Position numbers and translations under genes: made by a program. From assembly GCA_035297265.1 (NCBI GenBank), contig DATGZH010000051.1, positions 1 to 64,000 on the forward strand: DNA of 64,000 bases, given 5' to 3'. Below the pieces are notes generated by a model, which was not told the origin of the DNA, searched no databases, and was given only the letters and a program-made list of their open reading frames with translations. Below are positions 42,088 through 51,000 of the stretch, one piece after another; positions within the stretch are counted from its first letter, which is position 1, and each line of letters opens with the position of its first letter. This DNA is from DATGZH01 sp035297265. GTDB taxonomy: Bacteria > Actinomycetota > Acidimicrobiia > Acidimicrobiales > RAAP-2.

Positions 42088-43071
42088 TCACTCGCGCTGA
42101 TAACGCGTACTGCGGTACTCCTCCACCCAAGCTTTCGTACTGTGCCACTGTCCGTCGGTTCCCCGTTGGGCGCGTAGCCGGCCGCGATTGGCGGCGACCC
42201 GAAGGGCCCCCCCGCTGAGGCCGTCACCCGCCAAGGAAACGAGAGGGACGAGTTCAGCTGGTCCGGCGACAGCCGGCACGACAAATCGGTACAGGTTGTC
42301 CAGGACCGAGCGGGCCAGCAGCTCGGCGAGCGAGCCGGCATCCCCAGCGTCAGCTCGCTGGAGTGCTCGTAGGTACCGCGCTCGATCCCGCCGGTAGACG
42401 ATGGCTGGGGGATACCCCAAACGAACGAGCATCAGGTTGACGACCAGCCGGCCGGTCCGGCCATTGCCGTCGAGAAAGGGATGGAGGCGTTCAAACGCCG
42501 CGTGTGCACGGGCGATTTCCTCTATCGGGCGCCCGGTAGTAGCCACGCGGCGGACATCCCGCAGCCAATCGGTCATAGCCGCCGGAACTTCGACCCATAC
42601 CGGGGGGACGGTGCCACTCGGGAAAGGCGCGATGTCGTGCTGCCTGAAGCTGCCCGGGGACTCTGTCGCCAACGCGTGGGGATGAGGGGCGACGTGCCAG
42701 ACGGGTCCGATCGCCGTCTCGTGGATGTGCCTTACCTCAGTGAGGGTCACGAGCTCGTCTGTGCCCCAAGCCCCAGGGTCGAGGGCATGGGCGTACACCC
42801 ATCGGGCCGCCTCCGCGTAACCCTGGACGTCGAGATATTCAGCCAGCTCCTTGTTGCCGACGGCTCGACCTTCCCCGAGGAGAGCGGCGACTTGCTTGAG
42901 CACGAGGGTGTTGCCTTCGAGAGCCGTGGAGTGGTGGGCTTCGGCGAACCAGAGGTCTCGCCAGATGTCCTCCGCCCGATCTGGGCCGGGAAGGCCGCCG
43001 AGGCGGTCCCTCAGGTCCTGAATCGCATGGTCCAGGCGCCGGTAGAGCTCTTTCCTGCTGGTCCGGGGCAT
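42088..43071 (-). CDS. Fic-family protein, class II (autoinhibited)
   Basis: Fic domain enzymes transfer AMP or other nucleotide moieties onto proteins. The 327-residue protein has the active-site motif HPFLDGNGRTGR with H197, and an N-terminal inhibitory helix STALEGN (S48 to N54) whose Glu blocks ATP, defining class II. The flap region is VPAAMTDWL. The C-terminus ends with an HTH-like segment (AANRGRLRAQRGTDGQWHST) that could bind DNA and allow autoregulation. ATG 43071 has GAGG just upstream; a TTG at 43080 is the alternative. The gene stands alone, without a toxin-antitoxin partner. Confidence 0.88.
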   Translation of the reverse strand: MPRTSRKELYRRLDHAIQDLRDRLGGLPGPDRAEDIWRDLWFAEAHHSTALEGNTLVLKQVAALLGEGRAVGNKELAEYLDVQGYAEAARWVYAHALDPGAWGTDELVTLTEVRHIHETAIGPVWHVAPHPHALATESPGSFRQHDIAPFPSGTVPPVWVEVPAAMTDWLRDVRRVATTGRPIEEIARAHAAFERLHPFLDGNGRTGRLVVNLMLVRLGYPPAIVYRRDRARYLRALQRADAGDAGSLAELLARSVLDNLYRFVVPAVAGPAELVPLVSLAGDGLSGGALRVAANRGRLRAQRGTDGQWHSTKAWVEEYRSTRYQRE

Positions 43072-43079
43072 TGTCCTCA

Positions 43080-43121
43080 AAAGTGTCGTGTATCAGTCAA
43101 ATGAACGGTACCGTACACTTT
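43080..43121 (-). promoter_or_regulatory. Operator-like inverted repeats upstream of the Fic gene
   Basis: AAAGTGT and ACACTTT form a 7-bp inverted repeat at the edges, and between them lies a perfect 10-bp palindrome ACGGTACCGT (43105-43114). The stretch is markedly less GC-rich than its surroundings. It probably contains the fic promoter and an operator; the protein's own HTH-like tail is a candidate binder. Confidence 0.4.
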
Positions 43122-43407
43122 AGCAAGTTGCGCGACCTTAGTGAAGATCTCCTGGCGTACAGATTTATGCCGGGTCTCGCGCCTCGCGCCGCCTCCGTGG
43201 TTCGCCGGCGCTGCCGTCGGCACCCTGTCGGCCGTCGCGGCGGTCCTGGAGGCGCCGTCGTTCGCCTGGCCGACGGCCCGAGGGGGAGGCGCCGGCCGCC
43301 TCAGGCACCTCGACCGGTCGGTGCCGGGGCCTTGGGGCGGCTGAACGCCGTGCCCGGCGGCTCACTAGCCGGAGCACGACTTCGCACGACGAGCCCGGGC
43401 GAGGTCG
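43122..43407. other. Gene-poor interval between the Fic and secreted-protein genes
   Basis: Together with the operator this makes about 335 bases without a convincing gene. Short open frames on both strands (for example one reading SKLRDLSEDLLAYRF near 43122, and a hydrophobic one reading WFAGAAVGTLSAVAAVLEAP) have no start context or family match. It may hold a decayed gene. Confidence 0.4.
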
Positions 43408-44280
43408 CTATTTGGCGCAGACGGCGGTAGGGGCGAGCACGTTCATCGTCGCCGAGGAGTTGTTCTGGACGGCCTGCCAGCTGCCGCTCTGCGGGTACTC
43501 CGACTGGTCGTCGACGCCCGCCACGTGGACGAAATCCGAATTCGACCCGCCGCCGACGGGGACCGTGGCCGACGGGCAGACGGCGGTGCCGTCGGTCTGC
43601 GTGCCAGCGGAACTGCCCCGGGCGGGGCCGTTCTGCAGCTCCCAGCCAGGGATCCGCCCACAGACCGCGTAAGCGGTGGCTGGCTGCATCGAGCCGCTAC
43701 CCGCATCGAGGATCACCACCCACTCCTTGGCGGAGTGAGGGCGCGGCCGCTGCGGGAACGTCGAGTCGAGATTGTCCAGGAGATCGGTCGACTGCCACTG
43801 CACTCCGCCGTCGCTCGGTTGGGTCTTCGTCGGACACGAGACGGGCTGGAGTTGCCCCGGGAGAGCGGTGACCGAAGTGGCCACGATGGCGTAGAACTTG
43901 GGCTTCCGGGCGCAGATGGCATAGACGGTGAAAGAAGCGTCGCCGGCGCTGCCGTTGTTCTCCTTTACCGACCACGACATGGTGCTGCTGGGCCACGAGG
44001 AGTTGAGGTTGACCGCGAGGCTGGTCGAGCTGCTCTGGCTGCCCCCACCGAGCACGACCGTGCCGGGAGGGCAGGTGGCCGACTGCCCGCTCTGGGTGCC
44101 GGCGGGGTCGTCGAAGGGGCCGGCGGTGATCACGGTGTAGCCGCTCAGCTCGGCGTTGGGCACCGACCGTCCGGTGTTCGAGCCGGCGCTCCAACGAGAC
44201 GCCTGTGCGTTGGAAGAGGAGCTGGCCACGAGCAGGAGGGACAGGACTGCCAACCCGACGGTGCGCATCCGCCAAACCAT
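43408..44280 (-). CDS. Secreted protein with three Cys-paired repeats
   Basis: A 290-residue exported protein. An N-terminal signal peptide (VWRMRTVGLAVLSLLLVASS, cut near NAQAS) is followed by three repeats of about 70 residues. Each begins with CP (TCPPGTVVLGGG, SCPTKTQPSDGG, VCPSATVPVGGG), has a Trp-containing middle and ends YA-x-C or TAVC (VYAICARK, AYAVCGRI, TAVCAK). Two Cys per repeat suggest a disulfide each. Similar C-P-G-T...YAVC modules occur in secreted actinobacterial proteins of unknown function. GGAGG precedes the ATG. Confidence 0.75.
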   Translation of the reverse strand: MVWRMRTVGLAVLSLLLVASSSSNAQASRWSAGSNTGRSVPNAELSGYTVITAGPFDDPAGTQSGQSATCPPGTVVLGGGSQSSSTSLAVNLNSSWPSSTMSWSVKENNGSAGDASFTVYAICARKPKFYAIVATSVTALPGQLQPVSCPTKTQPSDGGVQWQSTDLLDNLDSTFPQRPRPHSAKEWVVILDAGSGSMQPATAYAVCGRIPGWELQNGPARGSSAGTQTDGTAVCPSATVPVGGGSNSDFVHVAGVDDQSEYPQSGSWQAVQNNSSATMNVLAPTAVCAK

Positions 44281-44372
44281 GACGGCCTCCCGGCGATCCG
44301 AGTACCCCTGCGACGGTAACACCGAGACGGGGACGGCTCAATGGTCGGTGAGGACCGTGACCACCCGGCCGA

Positions 44373-45800
44373 TCAACTCACGACGTGCCACGTCCGGCCG
44401 CCGTCGGTCGTGGAGGCGGCACCATCGTGGCCGACGGCGACACACGTCGTGGCCGTCGGGCACGAGATGCTCCTCACCACGAACCCGGGCGGGGTCGTCC
44501 TCGTCCACGTCGATCCGCCGTTGATCGACTGGAAGGCGACCGGGGTCGGCCCTGTCGCCGCGTCGACTCGCCCGACGACGAAGCAGACGCTGGCCGTCGG
44601 GCAGGACAACCCCTCCACGAGCGCCTCGGCCGTGCGCGAGGCCGCGGGCAGCGGCAGCGGGGAGGGCGACCAGGTCGTGCCGCCATCGGAAGTCACGAAG
44701 GCCTCCGCGGGCATCGCGACGCTGAGGGCCACGCAGTGCATCGCCGATGCACACGTCAACGACGTCGCTTGCCACTGCCCCTGACTCGCCGGGCCCAGTG
44801 ATCCGGGCACGACCCAGCTCGCGGCGCTGTTACTCGTCGAGAGGGCGTCCACGGCGGTGGACCGGATGGCGATACCGACACACTGCGTGGTCGTCGGGCA
44901 GGACACGGCGATCGGAAGGTCGGAGGGCAACAGCCCAATGGTCCAGGAGGCGCCACCGTCGGTCGTCTTGGCGTAGGCCCCGACCGGGGAGGGGGAGGCG
45001 GGTGTCAGGTACCTCGACCCAAAAGCCACGCAGTCACTGGGCGAGGCGCATGAGACCGCGGACCACTCGTACCGCTCGCTCACCGGTGCGATCGGGTTAC
45101 CGTTCGTCCACGTCGTGCCACCGTCGGTCGTCACTGCTGCCATTGCGGTGTAAGGCGTGGGCTGGCTCTCGGGGCTCGGCCGGGTATCGCCGATGGCCAG
45201 ACAGGTCGTGGCAGACGGGCAGGACATGGCGACCGGGGCGATCGTCATCGGCACTGTCTTGGACCAAGTGGCTCCTCCGTCCAACGTGGCGAACGTCGTT
45301 CCGTCCGACTGGAAGGTGACGCAATGGCTCACCGAGCCACAGACCACCGTCCCGCCGGGCACGACGGCACTCGTCGTCGGGCCCGAGCTCCTCGGCGGCA
45401 CACGGACCGGAGAGAGGTGACGTGCATGGATGAACACGGCCACCCCGGCCGCCGCCAGCACGACGACCAGCCCGATCAAGACGATCATCAGGAGGTGCTC
45501 GAACCGGCGCTGCTTCGGTGCCGGGGTTCCCGGGCCGCCAAGCGTCGTGCCCTGCGGCGCACTGACGGGGCCACTCGAGCCAGCGGGCCCGGTGGTGCCC
45601 GCTGGCTGCCAAGGATCCTGTAGTGAGAACGCCGGAGCTGCATCTGGCGGCGAGGCATCGGGCTGAGCCGGCGGCCGAGACGCCTGCCGGTCCGAAACGT
45701 TCCCCGTCACGGCCGCCGCCTGGGCCGCGGGGTGGAGCTCGGGCGAGTACCAGCGCCCGTCTGACGCGAACCACCAGCCCGGTCCAGGCGCGTCGCTCAC
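44373..45800 (-). CDS. Membrane-anchored beta-propeller-like (BNR/YCF48-type) protein
   Basis: A 475-residue protein. The N-terminal tag GPGWWFASDGRWYSPELH is a DUF2510-like motif common in Acidimicrobiia, followed by a Pro/Ala-rich cytosolic linker, one membrane helix (LLMIVLIGLVVVLAAAGVAV, about residues 110-130) and an exported domain. That domain has repeats alternating TTDGGTTW / TSDGGTTW / STTDGGRTW blades with Cys pairs in SCPSATTCLAIG, SCASPSDCVAFG, SCPTTTQCVGI, TCASAMHCVAL and SCPTASVCFVVG. These look like six or seven blades each stabilised by a disulfide. Function is unknown; adhesion or sensing is possible. GTG is preceded by GGAGGGA. Confidence 0.8.
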   Translation of the reverse strand: MSDAPGPGWWFASDGRWYSPELHPAAQAAAVTGNVSDRQASRPPAQPDASPPDAAPAFSLQDPWQPAGTTGPAGSSGPVSAPQGTTLGGPGTPAPKQRRFEHLLMIVLIGLVVVLAAAGVAVFIHARHLSPVRVPPRSSGPTTSAVVPGGTVVCGSVSHCVTFQSDGTTFATLDGGATWSKTVPMTIAPVAMSCPSATTCLAIGDTRPSPESQPTPYTAMAAVTTDGGTTWTNGNPIAPVSERYEWSAVSCASPSDCVAFGSRYLTPASPSPVGAYAKTTDGGASWTIGLLPSDLPIAVSCPTTTQCVGIAIRSTAVDALSTSNSAASWVVPGSLGPASQGQWQATSLTCASAMHCVALSVAMPAEAFVTSDGGTTWSPSPLPLPAASRTAEALVEGLSCPTASVCFVVGRVDAATGPTPVAFQSINGGSTWTRTTPPGFVVRSISCPTATTCVAVGHDGAASTTDGGRTWHVVS

Positions 45801-45930
45801 CGTCCCTCCTCCAGAAAAGGCAGCGTATCCGTCCACGAGTGGGCGTCGCAGTGCTGGACGCCGAACATGGTGAGGACAACGCACGCGTGGCCACAAAGGA
45901 GGCGCCAACTCTCTGCCGAAGCTTGGAACC

Positions 45931-46578
45931 ATGGCCCGGCGTGCCGCGCTGCCATTCGTCCTCGTGGGGCTCGCCGTCGTCGCCGGCGTCCTCCGGGCGG
46001 TCGTCGCCAGCCTGCAGACCGGCAGGAGTCCTGCCTATCAGGTCGAACAGGCGGCAGAGCAGACGCTCGGCGCAGCGAGCTTCGTCCTCGACACGCAGAC
46101 GTCGGGTGGGAGCCTGGCGAACAAGAATCACTTCGTGTACCAGGCACCGGACCGTCTGACTGGCCGGCTCTACGTCGACCGACACCTCTTGACGGTCTTC
46201 GCCATCGTCGGACAGAGCAGTTGCGAGGCCGTGGTCGGAGTGCGACCGGCATGCCGGATTGGCCCTGGCGCGCTGAGCTTCGCCGTCATGAGCAGGGTGT
46301 ATACAGCAGCGTTGGCGGCGCTCGGGCGCACGGGCAGCTGGTTCCAGACGGGCGATGTGTTCTCGACGACCGCCGCGCCGGAGCCCGCCACGGGCTGGGT
46401 GGCCTACGGCCCCCTTTCGTCAGCACCGAGCGGCCGCACCTCCTACCCCTCCTTCGTGACGGTCGATGCGCCCGCTTACGTCGTCGTCAAGAACGGCTAC
46501 ATCAGTTCCATCACCTACGAGTTGCGGGCTCGATCAGTCACGTTCCGCCAGTGGCACGCTCCGAATGTCGTTCAGTGA
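45931..46578 (+). CDS. Hypothetical exported protein
   Basis: A 215-residue protein with an N-terminal hydrophobic segment (RRAALPFVLVGLAVVAGVLRAVV) that may be a signal anchor. It is followed by an extracytoplasmic region with a Cys pair (QSSCEAVVGVRPACRIG) and beta-rich text (FVLDTQTSGG, HFVYQAPDRLTGRLYVDRHLL, GYISSITYELRARSVTF). The layout resembles LppX/LprG-like or outer-surface beta-sheet proteins, in which QAPDR is frequent, but I cannot name a family. Divergent from the propeller protein gene; the 130-base gap must hold both promoters. Confidence 0.65.
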   Translation: MARRAALPFVLVGLAVVAGVLRAVVASLQTGRSPAYQVEQAAEQTLGAASFVLDTQTSGGSLANKNHFVYQAPDRLTGRLYVDRHLLTVFAIVGQSSCEAVVGVRPACRIGPGALSFAVMSRVYTAALAALGRTGSWFQTGDVFSTTAAPEPATGWVAYGPLSSAPSGRTSYPSFVTVDAPAYVVVKNGYISSITYELRARSVTFRQWHAPNVVQ

Positions 46579-46885
46579 CTTCGGCTCCGCACCGTCCGTG
46601 ACGTTGGCCTCCGCCGGATGATCCGTCGCCTGAGCACAACGGGTGGCCCCGTCTGCCTTCGTCGCTCAGATCGTCAGCTCGTCACCTGAATTCCGGGGAG
46701 TCAGACCCACAGGTCGGCTCGGCGAAGGCCCTCGGCGGCTGCCCGAAGTCGGCGTCGTACGTCGCGACAAGAGATCCCTGCTGCCTCACTGGCTCCTCCG
46801 CCTCTCGGAGCTCTGCCGAGCACTTCGACAACGACGTCACTGACCAGCCTCGCCCCCACGTCGCCCCTCTTGACGGTCCGACGCA
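46579..46885. other. Interval without a convincing gene
   Basis: Short frames exist on both strands, but their third codon positions are far less G/C-biased than real genes here. One minus-strand frame ends ATYDADFGQPPRAFAEP, which faintly resembles the tail of a toxin-like protein. I regard this as decayed or noncoding sequence. Confidence 0.4.
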
Positions 46886-47098
46886 TCACGACTTCTTCGG
46901 CGCGCAGAGATCCGTGGTCGGTATGCACTTGCCGGGCGGGATCGTGACCTGATGGGGTGGCACGGGCGGCTTCTCGCGGATCGTGGTGTCGTGGCGCCCA
47001 AGCAGCAGGGTGAGCACGAACAGGGCCGTGACCGCGGTGGCCAGGACCGCGGTCACGGCCCAGGTGACGACCTCGCCTAGGCGCCGGTGACGGTCCAA
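46886..47098 (-). CDS. Small membrane protein
   Basis: A 70-residue protein with one membrane helix (VTWAVTAVLATAVTALFVLTLL) and an external tail RHDTTIREKPPVPPHQVTIP ending in two Cys (GKCIPTTDLCAPKKS). The start is a TTG inside the upstream gene's end; a GTG within the helix is less likely. The frame overlaps the preceding secreted-protein gene by 22 bases, suggesting one operon. Confidence 0.5.
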   Translation of the reverse strand: MDRHRRLGEVVTWAVTAVLATAVTALFVLTLLLGRHDTTIREKPPVPPHQVTIPPGKCIPTTDLCAPKKS

Positions 47099-47790
47099 CC
47101 GAGGTCCCCGCAGGTGATCCGGATCCAGTGGTAGTAGGAGACGCTGAGCCAGCTGAACAGGAACGAGGTGTGGAAGCCCACGAACGCCTGGACGGTCTGG
47201 CCGATGGCGTTGTTGGCCGGGTTGTTGCCCTGCCATTCGCAGACGTTGACGGTCACCGTCCAGCCGAACCCGCCGTCGTGTGCGCAGTTGTCCAGGTAGT
47301 CCCCGCCCCAACCGAGGCCGTGCCAGACGGTCGAGCCGTAGATGAAGTAGTTCGTCGGCCCCAGCCACTGGTACCAGACCCAGCAGGCGGCGGCGCAGGC
47401 CTCCGCCTCGATCTGGACCTCGCTCGGGAAGCCGCCGTCGGGGTGGGCGCCGGACCGGCCGGGCACCGGCGCGGGGTCGGTCGTGACCGGTGCCGGGATG
47501 CTGGCCGATGCGGTGATCGACACGTTGCAGCTCTGGGCGATGTCCTGCTCGGTCGTCGCGCTGTGGGCGTCGGTCTGGTCGTGGTGACGCTTGGCGATGG
47601 CGTCCACCTGTCGCTGCAGGCTGGCCGTGCACTTGGCCACGGTCGAGGCCGACGGGGCGACGACCTGGGTCGAGCCCAGGGGGAAGTCGGTCGGGGCCTT
47701 CTTGGCGGCGGCCGGAGTGGTGCCGCTGATCGAGACGGCGAGCATCAGTGCACATGCCACGCCGGCCGCAACTGGTCGTTGGTGCCTCAT
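47077..47790 (-). CDS. Secreted Cys-rich protein of unknown function
   Basis: A 237-residue protein with a clear signal peptide (RPVAAGVACALMLAVSIS, cut after AAA). The mature part has a helical segment (SLQRQVDAIAKRHHDQTDAH), a Pro-rich linker, and a C-terminal domain rich in Trp and Cys (EACAAACWVWYQWLGPTNYF, LDNCAHDGGFGWTVTVNVCE, ISYYHWIRITCGDLGW-like end). Six or more Cys imply disulfides outside the cell. No family was recognised. AAGGAGC lies 7 bases before the ATG. Followed by the small membrane protein gene. Confidence 0.75.
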   Translation of the reverse strand: MRHQRPVAAGVACALMLAVSISGTTPAAAKKAPTDFPLGSTQVVAPSASTVAKCTASLQRQVDAIAKRHHDQTDAHSATTEQDIAQSCNVSITASASIPAPVTTDPAPVPGRSGAHPDGGFPSEVQIEAEACAAACWVWYQWLGPTNYFIYGSTVWHGLGWGGDYLDNCAHDGGFGWTVTVNVCEWQGNNPANNAIGQTVQAFVGFHTSFLFSWLSVSYYHWIRITCGDLGWTVTGA

Positions 47791-47863
47791 ACGAGCTCCT
47801 TGTCGGAGGGACATGAGGCAGACCAGTTGTGCCGACGCCCAGCAGGGCGGCCACCAGGGGCCT

Positions 47864-47879
47864 GCTACCTATAGGTAGC
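47864..47879. promoter_or_regulatory. Perfect 16-bp palindrome (GCTACCTATAGGTAGC)
   Basis: A fully symmetric 16-mer in the 241-base divergent region between the secreted-protein gene and smc, 74 bases upstream of the former. Its CTATAG core can double as a -10 box on either strand, so it looks like an operator overlapping a promoter. The regulator is unknown. Confidence 0.55.
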
Positions 47880-48018
47880 GTGCGCCAGGGGTCCTCCCAT
47901 GTCAAGGACCCTCCGCCGTCGGCGTGGTCGGGAAGCGCCCCGGGGGCCCTCGGGCGGAGGACCTGGTGGGGGTGCTGGGCGGGTCGGGGCGGTCCCCAGG
48001 GGCCCCCTGGGCGGTTGG

Positions 48019-48024
48019 TATCGT
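48019..48024 (+). promoter_or_regulatory. -10 element (TATCGT) of smc
   Basis: TATCGT lies 7 bases before the smc ATG, with no ribosome site between, fitting leaderless transcription. Confidence 0.5.
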
Positions 48025-48031
48025 CGCCCCG

Positions 48032-51000
48032 ATGTTCCTGAAGTCCCTCAGCATGAAGGGGTTCAAGTCCTTCGCCGACCCCACCGTGCTGGAGTTCGAG
48101 CCGGGCATCACCGTGGTGGTCGGCCCGAACGGGAGCGGCAAGTCCAACGTTGTCGACGCCGTGACCTGGGTCCTCGGGGCCCAGGGGCCGAGGGCGCTGC
48201 GCTCCCAGAAGATGGAGGACGTCATCTTCGCCGGCACCTCCACCCGGCCCGCGCTCGGCCGGGCTGAGGTCTCGCTCACGATCGACAACTCCTCGGCCAA
48301 GTTGCCGATCGACATGGCCGAGGTGACGATCAGCCGGACCCTCTTCCGCTCAGGCGACTCCGAGTACGCCATCAACGGGGTGCCCTGCCGGCTCCTCGAC
48401 ATCCAGGACCTGCTGTCCGACACCGGGGTGGGCCGCCAGCAGCACATGATCGTGGGGCAGGGCCAGCTGGACACGATCCTGAACGCCCGGCCCGAGGACC
48501 GTCGGGCGATCATCGAGGAGGCGGCCGGGGTGCTGAAGCACCGCCGCCGGCGGGAGCGGGCCGAGCGCCGGCTCGCCGCCACCCAGGAGAACCTCGAACG
48601 ACTCGGTGACCTCGTGCGCGAGGTGCGCCGGCAGATCCGGCCGCTCGAGCGCCAGGCCAAGGCGGCCCGGTCCCACGCCGCCCTCGCCGAGGAGCTGCTC
48701 TCGCTCCGGCGCTACCTGGCGGGTGAGGAGCTCGCCAGCCTGGCCGAGCGGCACCGGGTGGCGACCGAGGCCCTCACGGCCATCCGCGGGGACGAAGGTC
48801 AGCTGCAGGCGCGGCTGCGCGAGCTCGACGAGGCGGCGACGGCCACCACGGCCGAGCTCTCGTCGCGTCGGGAGGAGGACCTGGCGGCGGCGCTCGGGAG
48901 GGTGCGCTCCCTCGTCGAGCGGACCCGCGGTACGGCCGGCGTGGTGCGGGAGCGCCAGCGGGCCCTTGCCGCGGCCATGGACGCGGCGGCCGACGTCGAT
49001 GTCGTCTCCACGCTCGAGTCCGAGGGGGCCCGGCTGGCCGCCGAACTGGCCGCGGCCGACGAGGAAACCGCCGGCCTCGACCCCGAGCGTTCGGCCCTCA
49101 CCAGCGCCGAGGCCCGCCTGCTCGGCGACGAACGGTCCCACGCCGAGCGCTTCGGCAGCGCGGCGGAGCTCCGCCAGGCCGAGGAGTCGTTGGTCGCGGT
49201 GCGCGGCCGGGCCGAGGTCCTGCGACGCTCGGTCGAACGGGACCGCCAGGCGCTCACGTCCCTCCACCAGCGGATCGAGTCGCTCGAGCAGCGGGGAGGG
49301 GAGCTGGCCGTCGAGCTCGAGGGGCTCGAGCGCCGGGCCGCGGAGCTGGAAGGGGAGGGCCACCGCCTCGAGGAGGCCGCGGGCAGCCGGGACGTCGCGA
49401 TGCGAGAGGCCGAGCGCCGAGCCGGCGCCGCCGAGCGGGCGGCCCGGGAGGCCGAGGCGGCCAGGCACCGCAGTGCCGCCCGGCAGGAGACCCTGGCGCG
49501 GACCCTCCGGGAGCTGGAGGGTGCCGCGGGGCGCGAGGCAGCCGCCGGGGTGGACGGTGTCGTCGGTGCCCTCGTCGACCTCGTCGAGATCGATGAGGGA
49601 TGGGAGGCGGCCTTCGAGGCCGCGGCCGGCGCGCTCGTCGCCGCGATGGTCGTCGAGGGACCGGAGCCCGCCCGACGCATTCTCGGCCGCTGGGAGCGCG
49701 AGGGGGCGACCGGAGCCGTGCTGGCCGCCGGCCGGCGGTCCGTCGATCACACCGACCTCTCGGCGCTGCCGACGGGCGAGCCCGTGCGCACGCACGTCCG
49801 GGCCCGGCGCGGCTCGGCCGCCGTCGACGCGGCGTTGGACGCCCTCGTCGGCAACGCCGTGCGCGTCGGTGGCTGGGAGGCCGCCGTCGACCTCTCGCTC
49901 GACCGACCGGACCTCGTCGTCGTGACCCCCCACGGCGACCGCTTCGCCGCCAGCGGCTGGCGCCTGCGGTCGGCGCGCCCGGTCGTCACGGCGAGCGCGC
50001 TCGAGGAGGCCACCCGCGACGCCTCGACCAAGCAGGCGGCGGCCGACAGGGAGAGCGCCGCCCATGCAGCGGCCCGAGCCGAGCTGGACGAGGCTCGGCG
50101 GCTCGCCGCCGAGGCCAACCGGGCCGTGGACCGCCACGCCGTGGCGATGAGTGCGATCGACACCGAAGCCGCCCGGGCGGCAGGGGACCGAGAGCGGGTG
50201 GCCGCCGAACTGACCTCGGCCCGAGCGGCGCTCGCCGAGGCCGACCGGGCCTCAGCCGACGACCTGCAGGCCCTCGCCGCCCTGGAGGACGACCTACCGA
50301 CGCTGGCCGCCACCCGCGACGCCGCGGCGGAGCGGGCCACCGGCGAGACCGAGGCGGCGTCGGCCCTCGAGGAGCGTCGGGCGGAGCTGGCGGGCCAGAC
50401 CCGTGACATCGAGGTGCGCGCCGCGGCGCTGGCGGAGCGGCGTCGGGTGCTGACCGAGCGCCAGGCCGAGGTCGAGCGACGACTGGTCGGCCACGCCGAG
50501 GAGCGGGCAGAGGCCGCGGCCCGCCGTGAGCGCCTCGAGGCCGACGGTCGGGCCCTCGGCCGGCTGGAGGATCTGGTCGTACGTGAGCGGGAGCGGCTGG
50601 AAGGCGTCGCCGCCTGGCTGGAGCGCGACTACCGGGAGCAGGTGGACGCGGTGCGGGCCGGGGCGGAGCGACTGGAGGAGCTGCGCAACGAGCGGTCGGG
50701 CGTCGAGCGTCGGCTGGACGAGGCGCGAGAGCGGAGCAGGGGCCTCGACCTCGAGGCGGCCGAGGTCGTGCTCCGCACCGACACCCTGGTCGAGACGATC
50801 CGGCGTGACCTCGACGCCGAGCCGGTCGAGCTGGCCTCGATGTCCTGTCCCGAGCTCCCAGAGGGGTCGACGCCGGCCGAGCAGGCCGCCCGGCTCGACG
50901 AGCAGCTGGCCAAACTCGGCCCCGTGAACCCGCTGGCCCTGGAGGAGCTCTCGGTGCTGGAGGAGCGCCACCGCGAGCTGGATCTTCAGGTGGGCGACGT

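Noticed and set aside
43071..43430. Short open frames between fic and the secreted-protein gene
   Set aside because: No ribosome site, no family resemblance and inconsistent wobble-position composition.
46643..46886. Short frames on both strands (67 and 61 codons)
   Set aside because: Third-position GC is well below that of real genes here and the two compete for the same DNA; neither has a recognisable product.
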